From Bradyrhizobium sp. NFR13 (GTDB lineage: Bacteria > Pseudomonadota > Alphaproteobacteria > Rhizobiales > Xanthobacteraceae): a DNA stretch of 64,000 bases. The stretch covers positions 868,001 through 932,000 of the forward strand of contig NZ_FOTP01000002.1 in the NCBI RefSeq assembly GCF_900114605.1, in the 5' to 3' direction. Of the stretch, positions 26,286-37,971 are shown one piece after another. The notes under the pieces are model-generated. The model searched no databases. It saw nothing but the letters and a program-made list of their open reading frames with translations, and was not told the origin of the DNA. Every line of letters begins with the position of its first letter. Positions within the stretch are counted from its first letter, which is position 1. Position numbers and translations under genes: made by a program.

Positions 26286-26912
26286 TCAGGCGGTGAGTTT
26301 CGCGAGCACCTTGTCGAATGCTGCAGCTGCGCTGTCGAGATCCTTGAAGGACAGACCGCCATCGGCCGACTGCTTCTGCGCCGCCGTTGCCGTCGGGCGG
26401 ATTTCAGCCACCGGCTTGCCACCATCGAGCATGCTCAGCGGCGCGATGACCTGAAATTCATGCGCCTCGATCGGCTGATCCTTCAGCAGGAACACGCTGA
26501 GCGACGCGATATCCGTGCCGCGACGGTAGGAGATGTAGCGATCGACTGCGACCGAGCCGTCGCGCTGCATACCGCCGAGCTTGGCATGGCCATCGGAGCC
26601 GAGCAGCTTGTGCGCCTTGAAGCCCTTCACGCCTTCGGACTTCGCCTTCGCGGTCGCTTCGGAGAGATCGTATTTCTCGGCCATCGCCTTGCCGACGGTT
26701 GCGAGCTCCGCCGACATGTCATGCTCGAACTGCTTGGCCTCGCTGCGCGGCTGGCCGATCCTGCGCGGCTTGTCGGCGTTACGCTTGGCGAGCTCGGTGG
26801 TGCAAAGCTCAACCAGCGCCGTGACCTCGCGGCGTGTGGCGTTCTCACGCAGGTTTTTCAGTTGTGCGGTGTCGAGAGCCGCAATGCGTTCGTCCGTCCA
26901 TTCAATGGCCAT
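26286..26912 (-). CDS. Hypothetical protein, soluble, alanine/lysine-rich
   Basis: A 208-residue protein that I do not recognise, starting at MAIEWTDERIAALDTAQLKN; the TTG three codons earlier is less likely. The first 60 residues are helical and charged (LRENATRREVTALVELCTTE). The middle part has FKAHKLLGSDGHAKLGGMQRDG and YRRGTDIASLSVFLLKDQP. No signal peptide or membrane segment is seen. Normal codon use and a strong terminator directly downstream show a genuine gene. The nearest neighbour, guaB, lies 274 bp upstream on the same strand. Confidence 0.7.
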   Translation of the reverse strand: MAIEWTDERIAALDTAQLKNLRENATRREVTALVELCTTELAKRNADKPRRIGQPRSEAKQFEHDMSAELATVGKAMAEKYDLSEATAKAKSEGVKGFKAHKLLGSDGHAKLGGMQRDGSVAVDRYISYRRGTDIASLSVFLLKDQPIEAHEFQVIAPLSMLDGGKPVAEIRPTATAAQKQSADGGLSFKDLDSAAAAFDKVLAKLTA

Positions 26913-26953
26913 AGTATCCAACGTTCTTTTCTGCGGGTGTTACTTCGACGCGT

Positions 26954-26989
26954 GACGAGGTCATTGTCGAAGACGAGGTCATTGTCGAA
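26954..26989. repeat. Perfect tandem duplication of 18 nt
   Basis: The unit gacgaggtcattgtcgaa occurs twice without a gap (26954-26971 and 26972-26989) in the region upstream of the hypothetical gene. It is probably a slipped-strand duplication. The rest of 26913-27186 shows no gene. Confidence 0.9.
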
Positions 26990-27186
26990 AATGAGCATCA
27001 CAACGCGACGCGGAGCCAGGCTCCGACGCCGGGTTTGTTCGCCCCTGGAAATCCATACCCGGGACATCCATGGCCGACAGCGCACGTGACGCGCGAACAA
27101 TAGCGCGTTTTCGCCGATCTGTGGGGCTCAATTTAGGCAGTGATGCCTATGCGGCACTGCGAAAGTGCCTGAGATCACGCATATAG

Positions 27187-28982
<1,796 letters not shown>

Positions 28983-30458
28983 ATGAACAAAGAACGCCTG
29001 ATCCCGCTCATCGTCGCCTCCGCTCTGTTCATGGAAAACATGGACTCCACGGTAATCGCGACGTCGCTGCCGGCCATCGCCGCCGATATCGGCACCAGTC
29101 CGCTGACGCTGAAGCTGGCGATCACCTCCTATCTGCTCTCGCTCGCGGTGTTCATTCCGGCCTCCGGCTGGACCGCCGACCGCTTCGGCGCACGCGCGGT
29201 GTTCTCCATCGCCATCGGCGTGTTCATGGTCGGCTCGATCGGCTGCGCGCTGTCGCAATCGGTCACTCATTTCGTCATCGCCCGCATCATCCAGGGCCTC
29301 GGCGGCGCCATGATGACGCCGGTGGGACGCCTCGTGCTGCTGCGCTCCATCGACAAGAGCGCGCTCGTCAGTGCCATGGCGTGGATGACGGTGCCGGCGC
29401 TGATCGGCCCGGTGATCGGACCGCCGCTGGGCGGTTTCATCACCACCTACTTCTCGTGGCACTGGATCTTCCTGATCAACCTTCCGATCGGCTGCCTCGG
29501 CATCTATCTGGCGCTGCGCTACATCGACCCGATCCGCTCGGAGGATCCGGAGCGCTTCGATCTGCTAGGTCTCGTGCTGGCCGGCATCGGCCTCGCCGGC
29601 ATCGCCTTCGGCCTTTCGGTCGCGGGCCTCAATCTGCTGCCATGGCCCATCGTCGCCGCACTGGTCGGCATCGGCACGGTGTCGATGACCCTCTATGTGA
29701 TCCACGCCCGGCGCACGGCATCCCCGGTGCTGGACTTCTCACTGATGCGGCTGGTGACCTTGCGCGCCGCCATCATCGGCGGCTTCCTGTTCCGGCTCGG
29801 CATCGGCGCATTGCCGTTCCTGCTGCCGCTCTTGATGCAGGTCGGCTTCGGCCTGTCGCCGTTCCAGTCGGGCATGGTGACCTTCGGCTCGGCGGTGGGC
29901 GCCATGGGCATGAAGACGCTTGCGGCGCGCATCATCCGCGCCTTCGGCTTCCGCAATGTGATGACCGTCAACGCCGTGGTGAGCTCGATATTCCTCGCCG
30001 CCTGTGCGCTGTTCACGGCGACCACACCGCTGATGCTGATCCTGATTATCCTGGTGGTCGGCGGCTTCTTCCGCTCGCTCGAATTCACCGCGATCAACAC
30101 GGTCGCCTATGCCGAAGTGGAGACGGCACAGATGAGCCGCGCCACCACGCTGGTCAGCGTCAATCAGCAGCTGTCGATCTCCGCCGGCGTCGCGATCGGC
30201 GCCTTCTCGGTGGAATCCACCATGCTGATGCGCGGCATGACCGAATTGTCCGCGGCCGACTTTGCACCGGCCTTCCTCGTGGTGTCCGTGATCTCGGCAG
30301 CCTCGGCCTGGTTCTTCTGGCAGATGCCGGACGACGCCGGCCACGAAATCTCCGGCCGCAAGGTGATCGATATCGCCAGCCGCAAGGGCGAGGCAAAAGC
30401 CGCTGTCAAAGCGGCCAGCGAAGGCACCGCAGATGCAAGGGATCAGAAGCTGGGGTGA
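28983..30458 (+). CDS. MFS drug efflux transporter, DHA2 (EmrB/QacA-like) family
   Basis: A 491-residue transporter with about 14 membrane helices. It starts LIVASALFMENMDSTVIATSL, which includes motif D1 of the DHA2 family. Motif A is GWTADRFGARAVF, and motif C is in ALIGPVIGPPLGGFIT. Family members export drugs and hydrophobic cations using the proton gradient, often with an EmrA-type adaptor that is absent here. A small membrane protein gene follows after 3 bp and may be a companion. Frequent neighbour of guaB in this group of bacteria; the substrate is unknown. Confidence 0.92.
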   Translation: MNKERLIPLIVASALFMENMDSTVIATSLPAIAADIGTSPLTLKLAITSYLLSLAVFIPASGWTADRFGARAVFSIAIGVFMVGSIGCALSQSVTHFVIARIIQGLGGAMMTPVGRLVLLRSIDKSALVSAMAWMTVPALIGPVIGPPLGGFITTYFSWHWIFLINLPIGCLGIYLALRYIDPIRSEDPERFDLLGLVLAGIGLAGIAFGLSVAGLNLLPWPIVAALVGIGTVSMTLYVIHARRTASPVLDFSLMRLVTLRAAIIGGFLFRLGIGALPFLLPLLMQVGFGLSPFQSGMVTFGSAVGAMGMKTLAARIIRAFGFRNVMTVNAVVSSIFLAACALFTATTPLMLILIILVVGGFFRSLEFTAINTVAYAEVETAQMSRATTLVSVNQQLSISAGVAIGAFSVESTMLMRGMTELSAADFAPAFLVVSVISAASAWFFWQMPDDAGHEISGRKVIDIASRKGEAKAAVKAASEGTADARDQKLG

Positions 30459-30461
30459 GTT

Positions 30462-30725
30462 GTGACGCGCTCGCAATGGGCCATAGGTCTCGCCACGATC
30501 GTCCTCACGATCATCGCCGGCGTCATGTCGTTCGAATATGTGAACAAGCGATTTCCGCCGAAACCCGCGCCGGCTGAACGGACGACCGCGCAGGACGCCA
30601 AAGATCAGACCGATCCGTCTGCCGCCAAACCACCAGGCGCCTGCGTCGAGCGCGATGGATCATGGCGAAACTGGTCATGGCCCAACGTGCCGATGCTGTC
30701 GCCGAAGTGCGAGAGCGCGAAGTGA
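30462..30725 (+). CDS. Small single-pass membrane protein
   Basis: An 87-residue protein starting with GTG 3 bp after the efflux gene, with GGGGTGAG as the likely ribosome-binding site inside the preceding stop region. One membrane helix (residues about 7-25, IGLATIVLTIIAGVMSF) is followed by a proline-rich linker and a short tail with two cysteines (PPGACVERDG and SPKCESAK) and tryptophans (WRNWSWPN). No family is recognised. The tight coupling suggests translation with the exporter. Confidence 0.65.
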   Translation: MTRSQWAIGLATIVLTIIAGVMSFEYVNKRFPPKPAPAERTTAQDAKDQTDPSAAKPPGACVERDGSWRNWSWPNVPMLSPKCESAK

Positions 30726-30737
30726 ACAACTGCCCGA

Positions 30738-31448
30738 TCAGTTGTCGTGCTCACCGAGCCGGTGATCACCCGCCACGCCGCGAAAGCCCATCGCCAGCAC
30801 ATAGCGCTCCGACGAGTCCTTGCGGCTTGCGGCCGGCTTCACATGTTTCACCGTTGCGAAGTCGCGCTTGAGCTGGGTCATCAGCGTGGCGTCGGCGCCG
30901 CTCTGGAACACCTTGGCGACGAATGTGCCGCCGGGCTTGAGCACGTCGGCGGCAAAGGCCGCAGCGTCCTCGACGAGGCCGACGATGCGCAGCTGATCGG
31001 TCTTGCGATGACCGGTGGTGTTGGCCGCCATGTCCGACATCACCACGTCGGCTAGACCGCCCATCATCGCCTTCAATCTGTCGGGCGCATCATTGTCGAG
31101 AAAGTCCATCTGGGCGAAGGTCACGCCGACGATCTCCGGCATTTCCAGGAGATCGATGGCGACCACCTGCCCCTTGCCTTCGGCCGAGCCGACGCGCCGC
31201 GCGGCGATCTGGCTCCAGCCGCCAGGTGCGGCGCCGAGATCGACCACCGACAGGCCGGGCTTGAGAAAGCGGTATTTGTCGTCGATCTCGATGATCTTGT
31301 AGGCCGCGCGCGATCGCAGGCCGTCCTTCTTGGCCTGCTGCACATAGGGGTCATTGAGCTGACGGTCGAGCCAGAGCTTCGACGACAGTTTCAGCCTGCC
31401 GGCGCTCTTGACTTGGACGCGCATGCGCCCGGTGGTGTCTTTGGCCAT
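30738..31448 (-). CDS. rlmE: 23S rRNA 2'-O-ribose methyltransferase
   Basis: A 236-residue FtsJ/RrmJ enzyme that methylates U2552 in the 23S A-loop. SAM motif I is VVDLGAAPGGWSQIAARR. The catalytic K-D-K-E tetrad can be followed: K near residue 51 (AAYKIIEID), D in DVVMSDMAANTTGH, K in FVAKVFQSGAD, E in SSERYVLA. The start at MAKDTTGRMRV removes an unsupported extension. It follows ppx by 90 bp on the same strand, as in many rhizobia. Confidence 0.95.
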   Translation of the reverse strand: MAKDTTGRMRVQVKSAGRLKLSSKLWLDRQLNDPYVQQAKKDGLRSRAAYKIIEIDDKYRFLKPGLSVVDLGAAPGGWSQIAARRVGSAEGKGQVVAIDLLEMPEIVGVTFAQMDFLDNDAPDRLKAMMGGLADVVMSDMAANTTGHRKTDQLRIVGLVEDAAAFAADVLKPGGTFVAKVFQSGADATLMTQLKRDFATVKHVKPAASRKDSSERYVLAMGFRGVAGDHRLGEHDN

Positions 31449-31538
31449 CGGTAATTGCTTGCTTTCAGGTGTTCGCGCTTCCCTTAGCACGGCATGGCGG
31501 GAAACCCGAATATTCGCTCTGAATCGGAGAAATCGGGC

Positions 31539-32618
31539 TCAGGAAACCCGGATCGCGCCGTCCTCGCGCATCATTTCCACCAGCATGCCCTCGCGCAGCC
31601 CCCGATCGGCAACGCGCAGCCGTGGCAGCGGGAAAGCGTTACGGATGGCGTCCAGAATGGCACAGCCGCACAGGACGAGATCGGCGCGGTCGGGGCCGAT
31701 GCACTGATTGGCCGCGCGTTCCGCATAGGTCATGTCGAGCAGCCTGGAGATGGTCTCGTCGAGTTCGGCATTGCTGAGCCAGATGCCGTCGATACGCCGG
31801 CGATCATAGCGGGCCAGCCCCTGATAGACGCCGGCCAGCGTGGTCACCGTGCCCGAGGTGCCCAGCATATGCATCCCGTCGAGATCACCGGCATGTTCCG
31901 CGGCGAACGGCGCCACGTGCCTGGCGACCTCTGCAATCATCTGCGTGTAGCTCTCGCGGGTCACGTGCTTGCCACCGAATTTCTCGGCCAGCGTCACCAC
32001 GCCGAGCGGGATCGACATCCACGCCTTGATCAGCGGCCGGCCCGAGGGATTATGAAGATCGCGTTCGATACGCACCAGTTCCGATGAGCCGCCGCCGATA
32101 TCGAACAGGATGGCGCCGCGGCCCTGCGGATCGATCAGCGGCGAACAGCCGATCACGGCCAGTGCCGCTTCGGTCTCGCGATCGATGATCTCAAGCGTGA
32201 TGCCCGTTTCGCGCGCCACCTGATTGAGAAACGCGTCTGAATTCGATGCCGCGCGGCAGGCCTCCGTCGCGATCAGCCGCAGCCGCTGCGCATCCCGCGC
32301 GCGGATCTTGTCGCGGCAGATGCTGAGCGCCGAAATCGCCCGGGCAATCGCCGCGTCGCTGATGACGCCGGATGTCGAGACGCCCTCGCCCAGCCGGATG
32401 ATCCGCGAAAACGAATCGACCACGCGAAAGCTGTCGCCCGTGGGACAGGCGATCAGCAGACGGCAATTATTGGTTCCGAGATCGAGCGCGGCATAGGTGT
32501 TGGCGCATGCGGCTTCGCGCGCGCCGTCAGCCATTGCAGCAACCAATCCCTGCACACCCTCGCTTGGCCGAGCGTTGTCCACTGCATGGCCGCCGCGAAG
32601 CCGCGTGTCATCATCCAT
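31539..32618 (-). CDS. ppx: Exopolyphosphatase / pppGpp phosphatase, Ppx/GppA family
   Basis: A 359-residue protein of the ASKHA fold. Phosphate loop 1 is ALDLGTNNCRLLIA (about residue 46), the second motif is RETEAALAVIGC, and phosphate loop 2 is FDIGGGSSELV. It lacks the long C-terminal HD domain of E. coli Ppx, as usual for short alphaproteobacterial forms. It hydrolyses polyphosphate or pppGpp, linking phosphate and stringent responses. About 40 residues before the fold are low-complexity, so translation may start later. The next gene downstream is rlmE. Confidence 0.9.
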   Translation of the reverse strand: MDDDTRLRGGHAVDNARPSEGVQGLVAAMADGAREAACANTYAALDLGTNNCRLLIACPTGDSFRVVDSFSRIIRLGEGVSTSGVISDAAIARAISALSICRDKIRARDAQRLRLIATEACRAASNSDAFLNQVARETGITLEIIDRETEAALAVIGCSPLIDPQGRGAILFDIGGGSSELVRIERDLHNPSGRPLIKAWMSIPLGVVTLAEKFGGKHVTRESYTQMIAEVARHVAPFAAEHAGDLDGMHMLGTSGTVTTLAGVYQGLARYDRRRIDGIWLSNAELDETISRLLDMTYAERAANQCIGPDRADLVLCGCAILDAIRNAFPLPRLRVADRGLREGMLVEMMREDGAIRVS

Positions 32619-32824
32619 TCAATCTGTCTTTCCGCGACCGCTCCGGCCGAGATGGAAATATTCTTTCACGGAAAGTTTAGCAGGGCACAGGATCAGCGCA
32701 ACCTTGGCGCAGCCCCATGCCCAAACGTGCGTTGTCGTACAGCTAACGCTGCCTTATCTGAGGGGGCCGCTGAGGCGCCAGACCGCGCCAAATCCTGAAA
32801 TCATCCATATTTGACGGATTCACC

Positions 32825-35197
32825 ATGCAAGATTTTACCGGCTCGCCCGTCGACAACACGATCGCCATGCAGAAATACGGGGTCGGCCAGCCGGTGCGGC
32901 GCAAGGAAGACGACACCCTCGTCCGTGGCAAAGGTAAATACACCGACGATATGAACCTGCCCGGCCAGCTTTATGCCTGGATCGTCCGCAGTCCCCATGC
33001 CCATGGCGTGATCCGCGGGATCGACACCGAGGCCGCCAGGGCGATGCCGGGTGTCCGCGGCGTCTGGACCGGACGTGACCTCGAAGCCGCCAATTACGGC
33101 CCCTTTACCTGCGGCCTGCCGCTCAAGAGCCATGACGGCACCCCGCTGTTCCAGACCAATCGCCATGCCTTGATGACCGACAAGGTGCGCTATGTCGGCG
33201 ATCCCGTCGCCTTCGTGGTGGCTGAAACTGTCGCCCAGGCGCGCGATGCCGCCGAAGCCGTCGTGCTCGACATCGACGCCCTGCCCGCCGTCACCGACTG
33301 CGAAGCTGCAACCAGACCCGGCGCGCCGCAGCTTTACGATCACATCCCGAACAATGTCGCGCTCGACTATCACTATGGCGACACCGCCGCCGTCGAGGCC
33401 GCCTTTGCATCGGCAGCGCATGTCACCAAGCTCGACATCGAGAACACCCGCGTCGCCGTGGTGTCCATGGAGCCGCGCTGCGCGCTCGCCACTTACGAAA
33501 AATCCGGCGGCCGCTACGTGATCCAGGTGCCGACCCAGGGCGTTGCCGGCAACCGCAACACGCTGGCCAAGAACCTCAACGTCGCGCCCGACAAGGTCCG
33601 TATCCTGACCGGCAATGTCGGCGGATCGTTCGGCATGAAGAATATCAGCTATCCCGAATATATCTGCCTGCTGCATGCGGCGAAGGAACTGGGCAAACCG
33701 GTGAAGTGGCTCGACGAGCGCTCCTCCAGCTTCCTCTCCGACAGCCAGGGCCGCGCCCAGGACATTCACGCCGAACTCGCGCTCGACAAGGACGGCAAGT
33801 TTCTCGCGGTGCGTCTGAAAGGCTACGGCAATCTCGGCGCCTATATCACCGGCGTATCGCCGAGCCCGCTGTCGCTCAACACCGGCAAGAACCTCGCCAG
33901 CGTCTACAAGACACCGCTGCTGTCGGTGGACATCAAATGCGTCCTCACCAACACAACGCTGATGGGCGCCTATCGCGGCGCTGGCCGCCCCGAGGCCAAC
34001 TACTTCATGGAGCGGCTGATCGACCGCGCCGCCGACGAGATGGGCATCGACCGCCTGACCCTGCGGAAGCGCAATTTCATCAAGCCGTCGCAACTGCCTT
34101 TCGCAGCCGCGTCCGGCGTCACCTATGACAGCGGCGATTTCCAGGGCGTGTTCGACAAGGCGCTGGAAATCTCCGATCATGCCGGCTTCGCCAAGCGCAA
34201 GAAGGACAGCCGTAAAAACGGCAAACTCCGCGGCATCGCCGTCGGCTCCTATCTCGAAGTCACCGCGCCGCCGTCAGGCGAACTCGGCAAACTGACCTTC
34301 GGCGAGGATGGCACCGTGACACTGACGACCGGCACGCTGGATTACGGCCAGGGCCACGCCACGCCCTTCGCGCAAGTGCTGTCGTCCCAACTCGGTGTAC
34401 CGTTCGACGCCATTCGCCTCGAGCAGAACGACAGCGATCTCGTCCGCATGGGCAACGGCACCGGCGGCTCGCGCTCGATCACCGCATCGGGCCAGGCCAT
34501 CGTCGAAGCCTCGGACCTTGTCATTGCCAAGGGCAAGGCTGCCGCCGCGCATCTGATGGAAGCATCCGAAGCCGATATCGAGTTCAAGGCCGGCCGCTTC
34601 ACCATTGCCGGCACCGACCGCTCCATCGACATCATGGAACTGTCGCAGCGTGTGCGCGACGGCAAGATGCCGGACGGCGTGCCGTCGTCGCTCGACGTCG
34701 ACCACACCTCATCGGATGTGCCCTCGACCTTCCCGAACGGCTGCCATGTCGCCGAAGTCGAGATCGATCCCGACACCGGCGTGCTGACCATCGTCAATTA
34801 CGCGGCGGTCAACGACTTCGGCACCATCGTCAATCCGATGATCGTCGCCGGCCAGTTGCATGGCGGCGTCGCGCAGGGCATCGGCCAGGCGCTGATGGAG
34901 AAAGTCAGCTACGACGCCTCGGGCCAGCCGATCACCGGCTCGTTCATGGACTATGCCATGCCGCGCGCCGGCGATATCCCGCCGATGCAGGTCGGCGACC
35001 ATCCCTCGCCCGCCAAGACCAATCCGCTTGGCAGCAAGGGCTGTGGTGAGGCCGGTTGTGCCGGCTCGCTCTGCACCATCGTCAACGCGGTGGTCGATGC
35101 ACTCAGCGATTACGGCGTCACCCATATCGACATGCCGCTGACCCCCGAGCGCATCTGGCGCGCGATCCAGGACGGCAAGCAGAGCAAGGCGGCGTAA
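32825..35197 (+). CDS. Xanthine dehydrogenase-family molybdenum hydroxylase, large subunit (CoxL-like, form II type)
   Basis: A 790-residue molybdopterin-binding subunit. The N-terminal hammerhead domain is GKGKYTDDMNLPGQLYAWIV. The active-site loop reads AYRGAGRPEANYFMERLI, the form II signature rather than AYXCSFR of true CO dehydrogenase. Further motifs are GNVGGSFGMKN and KGCGEAGCAGS near the C-terminus. Such enzymes hydroxylate aldehydes or N-heterocycles using molybdenum, and need a 2Fe-2S subunit and usually an FAD subunit. Neither is present in this window, so the partner genes must lie elsewhere or be missing. A clean terminator follows 17 bp after the stop. Confidence 0.93.
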   Translation: MQDFTGSPVDNTIAMQKYGVGQPVRRKEDDTLVRGKGKYTDDMNLPGQLYAWIVRSPHAHGVIRGIDTEAARAMPGVRGVWTGRDLEAANYGPFTCGLPLKSHDGTPLFQTNRHALMTDKVRYVGDPVAFVVAETVAQARDAAEAVVLDIDALPAVTDCEAATRPGAPQLYDHIPNNVALDYHYGDTAAVEAAFASAAHVTKLDIENTRVAVVSMEPRCALATYEKSGGRYVIQVPTQGVAGNRNTLAKNLNVAPDKVRILTGNVGGSFGMKNISYPEYICLLHAAKELGKPVKWLDERSSSFLSDSQGRAQDIHAELALDKDGKFLAVRLKGYGNLGAYITGVSPSPLSLNTGKNLASVYKTPLLSVDIKCVLTNTTLMGAYRGAGRPEANYFMERLIDRAADEMGIDRLTLRKRNFIKPSQLPFAAASGVTYDSGDFQGVFDKALEISDHAGFAKRKKDSRKNGKLRGIAVGSYLEVTAPPSGELGKLTFGEDGTVTLTTGTLDYGQGHATPFAQVLSSQLGVPFDAIRLEQNDSDLVRMGNGTGGSRSITASGQAIVEASDLVIAKGKAAAAHLMEASEADIEFKAGRFTIAGTDRSIDIMELSQRVRDGKMPDGVPSSLDVDHTSSDVPSTFPNGCHVAEVEIDPDTGVLTIVNYAAVNDFGTIVNPMIVAGQLHGGVAQGIGQALMEKVSYDASGQPITGSFMDYAMPRAGDIPPMQVGDHPSPAKTNPLGSKGCGEAGCAGSLCTIVNAVVDALSDYGVTHIDMPLTPERIWRAIQDGKQSKAA

Positions 35198-35213
35198 GCC
35201 ATACCATTTCAAC

Positions 35214-35246
35214 AAAAAGCCCCGCGATCACATCGCGGGGCTTTTT
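35214..35246. terminator. Bidirectional rho-independent terminator
   Basis: A perfect 15-bp stem (aaaaagccccgcgat with its complement, 3-nt loop) has T-runs on both strands. It ends the molybdenum hydroxylase transcript on the plus strand and the secreted-protein gene (35287-35730) on the minus strand. Confidence 0.92.
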
Positions 35247-35286
35247 CGTCTGCTGTGCGTCACTGCTGGTGATCAGCAGTCGCCCC

Positions 35287-35730
35287 CTAGCTCTTCGTCC
35301 CGTATTTCCGTGCAAAATCCCGGCCGGAGCGGGCGATGCAGACCGCAGCCTGCCCCTGATACATCGAGCCCTCGTTCTTCTCGGCGATCTTGTTGCATTT
35401 CGCGCGCGCCTTCTCATAGGCAGCTTTCGTGGCGGCAAGCGCCTTGGGCAGAAAGCGCGGTTCGCATTTCGACAGCACGATGTCGGACAGCGCATTGTCG
35501 CCGGATGAACCGAGCTGGCAGAGCTCCAGAATCCGATATGCGCCTTCGCAGCTGAACTCAGTTTTCATCGCGGCGGTGACGGCCTGGGGAAAACCGCCGG
35601 CTTTCGTGATCGCGGCTTCGGAGACCGGGCATTCATTGGCGGCGAAAGCGGATGCGCTGGAAGCAACAAGCAGCGCGATGGCTGTAAGACTGTGACGAAA
35701 ACGAACCCGACCATGGGGCAACGGCTGCAT
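35287..35730 (-). CDS. Small secreted cysteine-containing protein
   Basis: A 147-residue protein with a signal peptide (basic MQPLPHGRVRFRH, then LTAIALLVASSASAFAA). The mature part of about 115 residues has six cysteines (NECPVSEA, EFSCEGAY, LELCQLGS, LSKCEPRF, RAKCNKIA, AAVCIARSG), likely three disulfides in the periplasm. I do not recognise a family. It is bracketed by two terminators, so it forms a single-gene transcript. No function can be given. Confidence 0.75.
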   Translation of the reverse strand: MQPLPHGRVRFRHSLTAIALLVASSASAFAANECPVSEAAITKAGGFPQAVTAAMKTEFSCEGAYRILELCQLGSSGDNALSDIVLSKCEPRFLPKALAATKAAYEKARAKCNKIAEKNEGSMYQGQAAVCIARSGRDFARKYGTKS

Positions 35731-35750
35731 GTGGTTTCACCTACTCAAAG

Positions 35751-35782
35751 AAAAATCCCGCGGCTTGCGTCGCGGGATTTTT
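35751..35782 (-). terminator. Rho-independent terminator after hppA
   Basis: A perfect 12-bp stem (35751-35762 with 35771-35782, 8-nt loop) whose A/T-rich base gives a T-run on the minus strand. It lies 20 bp after the hppA stop codon. Confidence 0.9.
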
Positions 35783-35802
35783 GCATTCGGCATCGCGGTC
35801 GT

Positions 35803-37923
35803 CTAGTGCGCCAGGATCGCCAGCAACAACAGCGCCACGATGTTGGTGATCTTGATCATCGGATTCACCGCGGGGCCTGCCGTGTCCTTGTAGGGATCGC
35901 CGACAGTGTCGCCGGTCACCGCCGCCTTGTGCGCGTCGGAGCCCTTGCCACCGAAGTGACCGTCCTCGATGTACTTCTTCGCATTGTCCCAGGCGCCGCC
36001 GCCCGAGGTCATCGAGATCGCCACAAAGAGGCCCGTGACGATCACGCCGAGCAGCATCGCGCCGACCGCCGAGAACGCTGCCGACTTGCCGGCCGGGCCG
36101 CCGCCGGCGATGGCGTAGATGATGAAGTAGACGACGATGGGCGACAGCACCGGAAGCAGCGACGGGATGATCATTTCCTTGATCGCTGCCTTGGTCAGCA
36201 GGTCCACGGCCTTGCCGTAATCCGGCTTGTCGGTGCCCTGCATAATGCCCGGCTTCTCGCGGAACTGACGCCGCACTTCCTCGACGATGGCGCCGGCCGC
36301 ACGGCCCACAGCCGTCATGCCCATCGCACCGAACAGATAGGGCAACAGACCGCCGAACAGCAGGCCGACAACCACATAGGGATTGTTCAGCGAGAAGTCC
36401 GGCAGCACGTCCTTGAAGTACGGATACTTCGCGGCATTGGCGATGAAGAATTTGAGATCTTCATTATAGGCCGCGAACAGCACCAGTGCGCCCAGACCCG
36501 CCGAGCCGATGGCGTAGCCCTTGGTGACCGCCTTCGTGGTGTTGCCAACCGCGTCGAGCGCGTCGGTGGCCTTGCGGACTTCCTTCGGCAATCCAGCCAT
36601 TTCGGCAATGCCACCGGCATTGTCGGTGACCGGGCCGAAGGCATCGAGCGCCACGATCATGCCGGCCAGCGCCAGCATGGTCGTGGTGGCGATGGCAATG
36701 CCGAACAGGCCCGCGAGGCTGTAGGTGACGAGAATGCCGGCGATGATGACGATGGCAGGACCAGCCGTCGCTTCCATCGAGATCGCCAGACCCTGAATCA
36801 CGTTGGTGCCGTGACCGGTGACCGACGACTGCGCGATGGACTTCACCGGACGATATTCGGTGCCGGTGTAGTATTCGGTGATCCAGATGATCAGGCCGGT
36901 CACGACCAGACCAACCACGCCGCATTGAAACAATGCAAGGCCAGTGTATTTGACACCCGCCAGCGGGCCGAAGCCGACCAGCCAGTGAATGGCCAGCGCG
37001 ACACCGAACAGCGACAACACGCCGGTGGCGATCAGGCCCTTGTACAGCGCCCCCATGATCGACTGGCTCGCGCCGAGCTTCACGAAGAAGGTGCCGATGA
37101 TCGAGGTGATGATGCAGATGCCGCCAATGGCCAGCGGCAGCGTCATCATGTTCACCAGCAGTGGCGAGCTCGCAAAGAAGATCGCGGCCAGCACCATGGT
37201 GGCCACAGCCGTGACCGCATAGGTCTCGAACAGGTCGGCGGCCATGCCGGCACAGTCGCCGACATTGTCACCCACATTATCGGCGATGGTCGCCGGGTTG
37301 CGTGGGTCGTCCTCGGGAATGCCGGCTTCGACCTTGCCGACCAGATCGCCGCCGACATCAGCACCCTTGGTGAAGATGCCGCCGCCGAGACGCGCGAAGA
37401 TCGAGATCAGCGATGCGCCGAAGCCGAGTGCCACCAGCGCGTCGATGACCGTACGGCTGTTGGCGGCGAGGCCCAGACCCTGAGTGAGGTAAGCGAAGTA
37501 GATGGTGACGCCTAGCAGCGCCAGACCCGCCACCAGCATGCCGGTGATGGCACCGGCCTTGAAGGCGAGCTCAAGGCCGCCGGCCAGCGAACTGGTCGCC
37601 GCCTGTGCGGTGCGGACATTGGCACGCACCGAGACGTTCATGCCGATGAAGCCTGCTGCACCCGACAGCACGGCGCCGATCAGGAAGCCGATCGCGACAA
37701 GCATACCGAGAAAATAAGCCAGCAGCGCGAAGATCACGACGCCGACGATGCCAATGGTGAGATATTGTCGCTTCAGATAGGCCTGTGCGCCCTCCCGCAC
37801 AGCCGCTGCAATTTCCTGCATCCGTGCGTTACCCGCATCGGCCTTCAACACAGAACTCGTCGCCCAGATCGCGTAAACGATCGACAGTGCCCCGCAGAGC
37901 ACGATCACCCACAATGCTGTCAT
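35803..37923 (-). CDS. hppA: Membrane-bound proton-translocating pyrophosphatase
   Basis: A 706-residue H+-PPase with about 15-16 membrane helices. It couples hydrolysis of pyrophosphate to proton pumping across the inner membrane. The pyrophosphate-binding motif is [20 protein letters not shown], followed by [12 protein letters not shown]. Near residue 463 the sequence reads [10 protein letters not shown]; lysine here (alanine in K+-dependent enzymes) marks the K+-independent class. The start at [14 protein letters not shown] gives the first helix; the longer frame is not supported. Its own promoter is likely in the 203-bp gap after thiL. Confidence 0.97.
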   Translation of the reverse strand: MTALWVIVLCGALSIVYAIWATSSVLKADAGNARMQEIAAAVREGAQAYLKRQYLTIGIVGVVIFALLAYFLGMLVAIGFLIGAVLSGAAGFIGMNVSVRANVRTAQAATSSLAGGLELAFKAGAITGMLVAGLALLGVTIYFAYLTQGLGLAANSRTVIDALVALGFGASLISIFARLGGGIFTKGADVGGDLVGKVEAGIPEDDPRNPATIADNVGDNVGDCAGMAADLFETYAVTAVATMVLAAIFFASSPLLVNMMTLPLAIGGICIITSIIGTFFVKLGASQSIMGALYKGLIATGVLSLFGVALAIHWLVGFGPLAGVKYTGLALFQCGVVGLVVTGLIIWITEYYTGTEYRPVKSIAQSSVTGHGTNVIQGLAISMEATAGPAIVIIAGILVTYSLAGLFGIAIATTTMLALAGMIVALDAFGPVTDNAGGIAEMAGLPKEVRKATDALDAVGNTTKAVTKGYAIGSAGLGALVLFAAYNEDLKFFIANAAKYPYFKDVLPDFSLNNPYVVVGLLFGGLLPYLFGAMGMTAVGRAAGAIVEEVRRQFREKPGIMQGTDKPDYGKAVDLLTKAAIKEMIIPSLLPVLSPIVVYFIIYAIAGGGPAGKSAAFSAVGAMLLGVIVTGLFVAISMTSGGGAWDNAKKYIEDGHFGGKGSDAHKAAVTGDTVGDPYKDTAGPAVNPMIKITNIVALLLLAILAH

Positions 37924-37971
37924 GGAATCTGCCTCAGTCCTTCCTGCCCGGCGCCTTGTTATTTGGCGCAT

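Noticed and set aside
35692-37515. 607-codon open frame opposite hppA
   Set aside because: The frame mirrors hppA codons, has histidine/arginine-rich composition, and starts without a ribosome-binding site.
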